From contig CAILMA010000526.1 in the NCBI GenBank assembly GCA_903835145.1, positions 1-6,660 on the forward strand: a DNA stretch of 6,660 nt, read 5' to 3'. The position numbers were made by a program, and so were the translations under genes. The notes beneath the pieces are model-generated. The model had not been told where the DNA came from, made no database searches, and saw nothing but the letters and a program-made list of their open reading frames with translations. Origin of the DNA: an uncultured Bacteroidota bacterium (GTDB lineage: Bacteria; Bacteroidota; Bacteroidia; Chitinophagales; Chitinophagaceae). Positions 1 to 4,104 of the stretch are shown here, one piece after another (within the stretch, counting starts at the first letter, position 1; each line of letters begins with the position of its first letter).

Positions 1-204
1 CAATGGAAAGTTCTGCTGGTATCAGGTCATGCTGTAGCAACAAAAGAAGGCAGCGAAATTGTGGCAGGTTTAGAAAACGAATTTATCAATTTGCGTGAGT
101 CAACAGCTTTAATGACTAAAGTTCGAGGTTCAAGTTTAATAGAGTATAGTATTGCCTGGGCGATTCAAAATGGAGTTAAATTGAATGACTATCAAGCAAC
201 CTAG
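1..204 (+). CDS. 3' end of an unrecognised phage gene (partial)
   Basis: The first frame is open from the window edge to TAG at 202-204 and gives the last 67 residues of a protein that begins outside the window. The visible part is soluble and mixed in charge, with segments such as EIVAGLENEFINLRES and a final IEYSIAWAIQNG. I do not recognise the family and see no catalytic motif. Its end overlaps the start of the NinG gene by 20 bases, and the NinG ribosome binding site lies inside it, so the two are probably co-transcribed and translationally linked. Its place before ninG fits an early replication or recombination gene, but that is position-based inference only. Confidence 0.7.
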   Translation, partial: QWKVLLVSGHAVATKEGSEIVAGLENEFINLRESTALMTKVRGSSLIEYSIAWAIQNGVKLNDYQAT

Positions 205-733
205 ACAAAAAACTTGTAAAATATGCCGTGAAAAATTCATACCTACTAAACCATTGCAATCGGTTTGTGGGTTTGATTGTGCTATTGCCACCGCAAAGAA
301 AACTAGAGAAGTAAAAGAACGAAAAGAGCATCGTGAAGCTAAAGTAAAACTTAAGTCACGGGCTGATTGGTTTAAAGAAGCTCAATCCATATTTAACCAA
401 TACATTAGACTTAGAGATGAAAAAGAACCTTGCATTAGCTGTGGGCGATTCCACGAAGGACAATACCACGCAGGACACTACCTTACAACGGGAGCGCATC
501 CTGAGCTAAGATTTAACGAGCTTAACGTTCACAAACAATGCGCACCATGTAACAATTTTTTGTCGGGAAATATCATTAAATACCGACAAAATCTAATTAA
601 CAAAATTGGACTTCAGCAAGTATTGTTTCTTGAAGGACCACATGAACCATTAAAATTGACCATTGATGAAATAAAAGATATAAAAGCTTTATACAAACAA
701 AAAATAAAAGAACTCAATGAAGCTGAAGCATAA
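185..733 (+). CDS. ninG: NinG-type phage recombination protein
   Basis: This 182-residue protein has the architecture of the lambda NinG (Rap) family, which acts on branched DNA during phage homologous recombination. An N-terminal Cys cluster (C11, C14, C28, C32) looks like a zinc ribbon. A very basic helical stretch follows (about 38-60, rich in K, R and E). The family core comes next: C83-x2-C86, H95-x2-H98 in the string YHAGHY, and C119-x2-C122-N, resembling an HNH/zinc-finger nuclease fold. Length is close to the usual for the family. The ATG at 185 has a GGAG at 172-175, nine bases upstream, inside the preceding gene. All metal-binding residues are present, so the protein looks intact. 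The family call is firm; the activity is by analogy with lambda. Confidence 0.92.
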   Translation: MTIKQPRQKTCKICREKFIPTKPLQSVCGFDCAIATAKKTREVKERKEHREAKVKLKSRADWFKEAQSIFNQYIRLRDEKEPCISCGRFHEGQYHAGHYLTTGAHPELRFNELNVHKQCAPCNNFLSGNIIKYRQNLINKIGLQQVLFLEGPHEPLKLTIDEIKDIKALYKQKIKELNEAEA

Positions 734-827
734 AATATGGTTAATTGTATTTACATTTCCTATTTGGGTTCCTTTCCTCATTCTTTGGTTTTGGTTGCAA
801 GATTTGTACGAACATTGTAAAAAATGA
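717..827 (+). CDS. small membrane protein, 36 residues
   Basis: ATG at 717 opens a 36-residue frame that overlaps the end of ninG by 17 bases. The protein has a basic start (MKLKHK), one strongly hydrophobic aromatic-rich segment of about 20 residues (roughly 8-28), and a charged tail ending HCKK. This fits a single-pass inner-membrane peptide with its basic N-terminus inside. The ribosome binding site is weak (only AAAG at 707-710), so translation may depend on coupling to ninG. I do not recognise a family. A holin- or antiholin-like role is possible, but nothing beyond size and hydrophobicity supports it. A shorter frame in another phase (737-820) has no ribosome binding site and is less likely. 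Confidence 0.45.
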   Translation: MKLKHKIWLIVFTFPIWVPFLILWFWLQDLYEHCKK

Positions 828-859
828 GGTATAGTTACACAATAGATTAGGAGTAAGCC

Positions 860-994
860 ATGTTCTTTGTTTTGGGATTAGATTTTCGTTCGATATATTT
901 AATTCCTGCAATTGTGGTTTATCCTAAACGTACTTCATGTGAGATAAGGTGGATTATTTTGGTATTTGCATTTGGATTTCCTTGTAATGACTAG
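860..994 (+). CDS. small hydrophobic protein, 44 residues
   Basis: The ATG at 860 has a good ribosome binding site (GGAG at 850-853, six bases upstream), which is the main support for this short gene. The 44-residue product has two hydrophobic stretches: one near residues 11-21 (SIYLIPAIVVY) and a stronger one at 31-41 (WIILVFAFGF). A short polar, basic segment (PKRTSCEIR) separates them. It may be a membrane hairpin or a peripheral membrane peptide. It lies in the run of small genes after ninG, and its stop region overlaps the start of the next gene by eight bases (ATGACTAG). I do not recognise a family, and hydrophobicity alone does not justify a function. Confidence 0.5.
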   Translation: MFFVLGLDFRSIYLIPAIVVYPKRTSCEIRWIILVFAFGFPCND

Positions 995-1184
995 GCTTCG
1001 TTCATCGTTGGCTGGATTACAAACAACGGTCACAGACCCGTTTATTATTAAAAAAAATGGTTGGCGTGAAAACAAGGTGGCAATCTTTACAGAAGAACAA
1101 CTCGCCAGGCTGCCAAAAAACACAAGAGAAACTACACTAGCTGAAGCCATAAGAGAAGCTGCACGATACCTATACGGAAGTTAA
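987..1184 (+). CDS. small hypothetical phage protein, 65 residues
   Basis: I start this gene at the ATG at 987, giving 65 residues. The frame extends further upstream only to a TTG at 966, which has no usable ribosome binding site. The chosen ATG overlaps the stop of the previous gene (ATGACTAG), which suggests coupled translation because no clear Shine-Dalgarno sequence precedes it. The protein is basic and soluble, with a central segment FIIKKNGWRENKVAIF and a helical, Ala/Glu-rich C-terminus ending in RYLYGS. The GWRE...AIF and final LYG pattern recalls small phage proteins of unknown function near late regulators, but that is an impression. An A8 run at 1050-1057 lies inside the gene. Confidence 0.6.
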   Translation: MTRLRSSLAGLQTTVTDPFIIKKNGWRENKVAIFTEEQLARLPKNTRETTLAEAIREAARYLYGS

Positions 1185-1185
1185 T

Positions 1186-1533
1186 ATGCAGATAGATGTT
1201 GTCAGACTAAAAGAATGTTTAGAACTTTGGCGTAATTGGATGCGCCATGATGATTCACGTTTGGGTTATCCTCAAAAATCTATGGGTATTTCTAGCGGTG
1301 GCGTAAATTGTTGGGATGATATTGGCGATGATTGCGATAATTACACAGTTCAAATTATAGATGCAGCCATGACCAGCCTTACACAATCAGGTCGGCAGCA
1401 CATGGTTGACGCAATACAAATTTCTATTGGGATGCTTCCTAATAACTGGCGGTATCACTATCAATATGAAATGGCACTTCAATTTGCACATGATTTTATT
1501 TGGCGCAAGATGACAGTAGCAGGAGTGGTGTAA
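1186..1533 (+). CDS. hypothetical protein, resembles small antiterminator/late-regulator-region proteins
   Basis: The 115-residue protein starts at the ATG at 1186, with GGAAG at 1176-1180 five bases upstream and one base between it and the previous stop. It has an N-terminal helix (LKECLELWRNWMR), then the signature RLGYPQKSMGISSGGVNCWDD, then a predicted helical region (about 55-110). Phage proteins with a LGYP...SGG element after a Trp-rich helix are common between replication genes and terminase in proteobacterial phages. They are sometimes annotated as antiterminator-like or left hypothetical. A role in late-gene control is therefore plausible from family likeness and position, but I see no clear DNA-binding helix-turn-helix or zinc site. 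Its stop overlaps the next start as TAATG. Confidence 0.65.
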   Translation: MQIDVVRLKECLELWRNWMRHDDSRLGYPQKSMGISSGGVNCWDDIGDDCDNYTVQIIDAAMTSLTQSGRQHMVDAIQISIGMLPNNWRYHYQYEMALQFAHDFIWRKMTVAGVV

Positions 1534-1778
1534 TGAAACAAATTGACGTAAATCTTAAAACACTTCCCAAAGAACACCATCTACGCAATCTACCTTTGAT
1601 TGATGTAGGCGCAATGTATCTACCAATGGACTCAAAGATTTGGGCTTCAGTTCGAGATAATTACGGCATAGCAAAACATAGTTTTAACCATCTTGGCGAT
1701 TCATGGACTATGTGGGATATGTGGAAAGCCACCATAGACCCGTATGATTGTGATGAACCTACAAAAACGGAGTGGTGA
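1533..1778 (+). CDS. hypothetical protein, 81 residues
   Basis: The start is the ATG at 1533, sharing one base with the preceding stop (TAATG), with AGGAG at 1521-1525 seven bases upstream. A longer reading from a TTG at 1500 would overlap the previous gene and has no comparable site. The protein is soluble, starts with a basic segment (MKQIDVNLKTLPKEHH), and has a Trp/Met-rich C-terminal part (SWTMWDMWKATIDPYDCDE). I do not recognise a family. The tight overlap on both sides places it in the same translated unit as its neighbours. Nothing in it suggests truncation. Confidence 0.65.
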   Translation: MKQIDVNLKTLPKEHHLRNLPLIDVGAMYLPMDSKIWASVRDNYGIAKHSFNHLGDSWTMWDMWKATIDPYDCDEPTKTEW

Positions 1779-1779
1779 T

Positions 1780-2007
1780 ATGAGTTGGAACTATAGAATA
1801 TTAAAACAAACTGATGATGAAGATAACGAATACTACGAAATTAAAGAGGTTTATTATAATCGTGATGGCAGCCTCATGGGTTACTGTGACGCTGTGGTTA
1901 GTGGCGAGTCTGTTGAGGACATTATTACTGTCCTTGATATGATGAAAGCAGATTCACACAAATCAGTATTGGAGCCAAAGGATTTCAAAAATGCTGATAA
2001 CAATTAA
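1780..2007 (+). CDS. conserved hypothetical protein of the MSWNYR type
   Basis: I start this gene at the ATG at 1780, one base after the previous stop, with GGAG at 1769-1772 seven bases upstream. This start gives the N-terminus MSWNYRI, which matches a widespread group of small phage and bacterial proteins beginning MSWNYR and continuing with a YYEIKEVYYNRDG-like strand pair. An earlier ATG at 1744 lies inside the preceding gene and would spoil that match. The 75-residue product is acidic, with a beta-rich first half and a helix (about 46-58, SVEDIITVLDMMK) in the second. The function of the group is unknown to me. Its end overlaps the next small membrane-protein gene by 17 bases. Confidence 0.7.
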   Translation: MSWNYRILKQTDDEDNEYYEIKEVYYNRDGSLMGYCDAVVSGESVEDIITVLDMMKADSHKSVLEPKDFKNADNN

Positions 2008-2128
2008 AGATTACATATTGTGCTACTCACCTTCCTATGCGATTGGCGTAGCGACAGGACTTTTGCTTTCTATTGCATTGCGACATAAGCCAAACAAAAC
2101 TGCTCAATGGCGGAGGAATAATGGATAA
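1991..2128 (+). CDS. small single-pass membrane protein, 45 residues
   Basis: ATG at 1991 opens a 45-residue frame with a good ribosome binding site (AAAGGA at 1977-1982, eight bases upstream, inside the previous gene). The protein has a hydrophobic segment of about 18 residues (roughly 13-30, YAIGVATGLLLSIAL) followed by a basic tail (RHKPNKTAQWRRNNG). The positive-inside rule would place the C-terminus in the cytoplasm. It is too short to match any family I know. Its place just before terminase is where many phages keep lysis or other membrane genes, but no holin signature is evident. It overlaps the following short gene by eight bases. Confidence 0.5.
   Translation: MLITIKDYILCYSPSYAIGVATGLLLSIALRHKPNKTAQWRRNNG
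2112..2116 (+). promoter_or_regulatory. ribosome binding site GGAGG for the 29-residue leader gene
   Basis: GGAGG four bases before the ATG at 2121 is the strongest Shine-Dalgarno match in the window. It lies inside the end of the preceding membrane-protein gene. It supports translation of the very short 2121-2210 frame, which would otherwise be easy to dismiss. Confidence 0.6.
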
Positions 2129-2210
2129 ATATTTTAATCAAACTATTGACATATCCTGTAGATATGATAACTTAACGGTGGGCGAAGTCACGCCTATACA
2201 AAACGCCTAA
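2121..2210 (+). CDS. 29-residue leader-like peptide before terminase
   Basis: This short frame starts at an ATG with an ideal ribosome binding site (GGAGG at 2112-2116) and stops one base before the ATG of the terminase small subunit. The peptide (MDKYFNQTIDISCRYDNL and eleven further residues) is soluble and not recognised. The terminase start has no Shine-Dalgarno sequence of its own. Ribosomes ending here could therefore reinitiate on terS, which would make the frame a translational-coupling leader more than a functional protein. That role is inference from spacing and site strength. Confidence 0.45.
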   Translation: MDKYFNQTIDISCRYDNLTVGEVTPIQNA

Positions 2211-2211
2211 C

Positions 2212-2712
2212 ATGGCAGCTTCAAAAATCCTCACACAAGACACAATAGCTTCAATCGTAGCCGATTGGAAAACGGGTAACTTTACTCAGCGTGACCTTGC
2301 GTACAAATACAAATTAAGCGTAGGTGCTGTTAATAAGCACACTAAAGGCTTAGACAAAGAGCATGAACAACTTGTGAACAAACTTGTTGAGGCTAAACAA
2401 GAACTTAGCCAATTAGATGAACGCTCTGTTCACGCTGTCAATGAGATAGTCGAAGAACGCACAAAACATATTCAATTCTTTACCAACGCAACTATTAACA
2501 ACTTGCGAATGATGGAATCAAAAATCAACGAAGGTACATCCATCGTAGAACATAAGATTGCACAAGAAGCAATTGCCAAAGGTAGAGAAACGGTTCTAGG
2601 CAAGCAGCCTGAAACTCAAGTAAACATACAGAACAATGCGCCATCACAGCAAAGCATGATGAACTTGCAAGAGTACGCACAGATTAACGCTGAACTAAAC
2701 GATTTGGTTTAA
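2212..2712 (+). CDS. terS: terminase small subunit
   Basis: This 166-residue protein is the DNA-recognition subunit of the packaging motor; it binds the packaging site and loads the large subunit. An N-terminal helix-turn-helix lies at about residues 12-46 (DTIASIVADW, then FTQRDLAYKYKLSVGAVNKHTKG). It is followed by charged, coiled-coil-like helices (about 48-85, rich in K, E, Q and L). A central oligomerisation region comes next, then a Gln/Asn-rich tail (QVNIQNNAPSQQSMMN), typical of the family's flexible end. The gene lies directly upstream of terL, and its stop overlaps the terL start as TAATG. The ATG at 2212 has no visible ribosome binding site and probably relies on coupling to the preceding short frame. 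Length is in the usual range. Confidence 0.85.
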   Translation: MAASKILTQDTIASIVADWKTGNFTQRDLAYKYKLSVGAVNKHTKGLDKEHEQLVNKLVEAKQELSQLDERSVHAVNEIVEERTKHIQFFTNATINNLRMMESKINEGTSIVEHKIAQEAIAKGRETVLGKQPETQVNIQNNAPSQQSMMNLQEYAQINAELNDLV

Positions 2713-4094
2713 TGCTAGAGCTTACCGAAAAACAACGTGCAGCATTATCTTTAAGGGCATCCACAGACTTTTATTACTTTTGTAGATGGATGTTTCTAAA
2801 TAGGCGTGGCTATCAATGGCTTCGCTCACCTCACCACAAAATACTTTGTGATGCTTTAGAAAAAGTATTCTACGGTGAAACAAAACGATTAATCATTAAT
2901 ATTCCGCCTCGATACAGTAAGACCGAAATTGCGGTTATTAATTTTATGGCTTGGGCTTTGGGTAGAGTACCCGATGCTGAGTTCATTCATACTTCATACA
3001 GCGCAAGACTGGCAGCCAATAATGCTTGGCAGACTAGAGAGCTTGTGCAGCATCCAGCCTTCCTAGAATCATTTCCTAACTTTGGATTAAAAGATGATAG
3101 CAAAGCAAGGGACGAATGGCGTACAAAAGACGGTGGCATTGTTTACGCTGTCGGTGCAGGTGGTGCAATTACTGGTTACGGTGCTGGTAAGCATCGCACT
3201 GGTTTTGGTGGTGCCATTATTATTGATGACCCTCACAAAGCTGACGAAGCTCGTTCAGACGTTATGCGTCAGAATGTCATTGAGTGGTTTCAAAATACGC
3301 TAGAAAGTCGGAAAAACAGTCCTGAAACACCAATTATTCTTATCATGCAAAGGCTGCATGAAGATGACTTGTCAGGATGGCTGCTTAAAGGTGGCAACGG
3401 TGAAGAATGGGAACATATCTGTTTACCAGCCATTACTGATGAAGGCGAAGCTCTATGGGAAGCTAAACACCCTATAGATGAATTAAAGCGAATGGAACAA
3501 GCATCGCCATATAATTTTGCTGGTCAGTATATGCAAAGACCAGCACCAGCAGAAGGCGGTATCTTCAAGCCTGACCAAATAGCGGTCATTGATGATTTAC
3601 CTGCTGGCGAAATTAAATGGTGCAGAGGATGGGACTTGGCTTCAACAGTCGATGGTGATTGGACGGCTGGAGGCAAGATTGGCAGATTACCCGATGGTAG
3701 ATTTGTCATTGCTGATATGGTTCGGCTGCGTGATGGTCCTGATAAGAGAGATGCTGCAATACGAAACACTGCATCTTTTGACGGAAGAAGCGTAAAGATT
3801 TCAATCCCACAAGACCCTGGTCAAGCTGGTAAAACTCAAGTTATTTATTTAACAAGAGAACTAGCTGGATACAATGTAAAAAGTTCACCTGAAAGTGGTG
3901 ATAAGATTACTAGAGCTGAACCTTTGGGTTCACAAGTAAATATCGGTAATGTTATGATGCTCAGAGGCGAATGGAACGCTTCACTCATTAATGAGATGCG
4001 AATGTTCCCTAATGGCTCAAACGATGACCAAATTGATGCGTTATCGAGAGCGTTTAGCGAAGTGATGGTACCAAGACGAAGTTTCTTTGGATAG
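2712..4094 (+). CDS. terL: terminase large subunit
   Basis: The packaging motor ATPase and nuclease, 460 residues, intact. The ATPase half has a degenerate Walker A of the phage type (IPPRYSKTE, 64-72) and a Walker B (AIIIDDPH, 168-175). In this family D172 and D173 bind Mg2+ and act in catalysis. A coupling motif (LIMQRLHEDDL) lies at 210-220. The RNase H-like nuclease half has its first acidic residue in RGWDLAST (D308), a second in PQDPGQAGKT (D368), and a C-terminal acidic cluster NDDQIDALSRAF (about 437-448). The ATG at 2712 overlaps the terS stop by one base and has no separate ribosome binding site, so expression is coupled. The protein cuts concatemeric DNA and drives it through the portal encoded next. 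Confidence 0.96.
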   Translation: MLELTEKQRAALSLRASTDFYYFCRWMFLNRRGYQWLRSPHHKILCDALEKVFYGETKRLIINIPPRYSKTEIAVINFMAWALGRVPDAEFIHTSYSARLAANNAWQTRELVQHPAFLESFPNFGLKDDSKARDEWRTKDGGIVYAVGAGGAITGYGAGKHRTGFGGAIIIDDPHKADEARSDVMRQNVIEWFQNTLESRKNSPETPIILIMQRLHEDDLSGWLLKGGNGEEWEHICLPAITDEGEALWEAKHPIDELKRMEQASPYNFAGQYMQRPAPAEGGIFKPDQIAVIDDLPAGEIKWCRGWDLASTVDGDWTAGGKIGRLPDGRFVIADMVRLRDGPDKRDAAIRNTASFDGRSVKISIPQDPGQAGKTQVIYLTRELAGYNVKSSPESGDKITRAEPLGSQVNIGNVMMLRGEWNASLINEMRMFPNGSNDDQIDALSRAFSEVMVPRRSFFG

Positions 4095-4098
4095 AGGA
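4093..4098 (+). promoter_or_regulatory. ribosome binding site deciding the portal start
   Basis: AGAGGA six bases before the ATG at 4105 fixes the portal start. The frame is open back to a TTG at 4087, but that codon lies inside terL and has no matching site. The AGAGGA also covers the last bases of the terL stop region. Confidence 0.6.
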
Positions 4099-4104
4099 TT
4101 ATTA

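Noticed and set aside
795..836. Possible promoter around TATAGT at 831-836 before the 860 gene
   Set aside because: TATAGT would pass as a -10 box, but the hexamer at the right distance (acgaac, 808-813) is not a -35 match, and TTGTAA at 815-820 is too close.
1050..1057. A8 run in the 65-residue gene as a second slippage site
   Set aside because: It is shorter than the A10 tract and sits inside a small gene with no domain boundary, so chance in AT-rich DNA explains it.
935..1150. Open frame of 71 residues on the minus strand
   Set aside because: It runs antisense to the 860-994 and 987-1184 genes, which have plus-strand start signals and overlaps with neighbours. Its composition does not look like a real protein.
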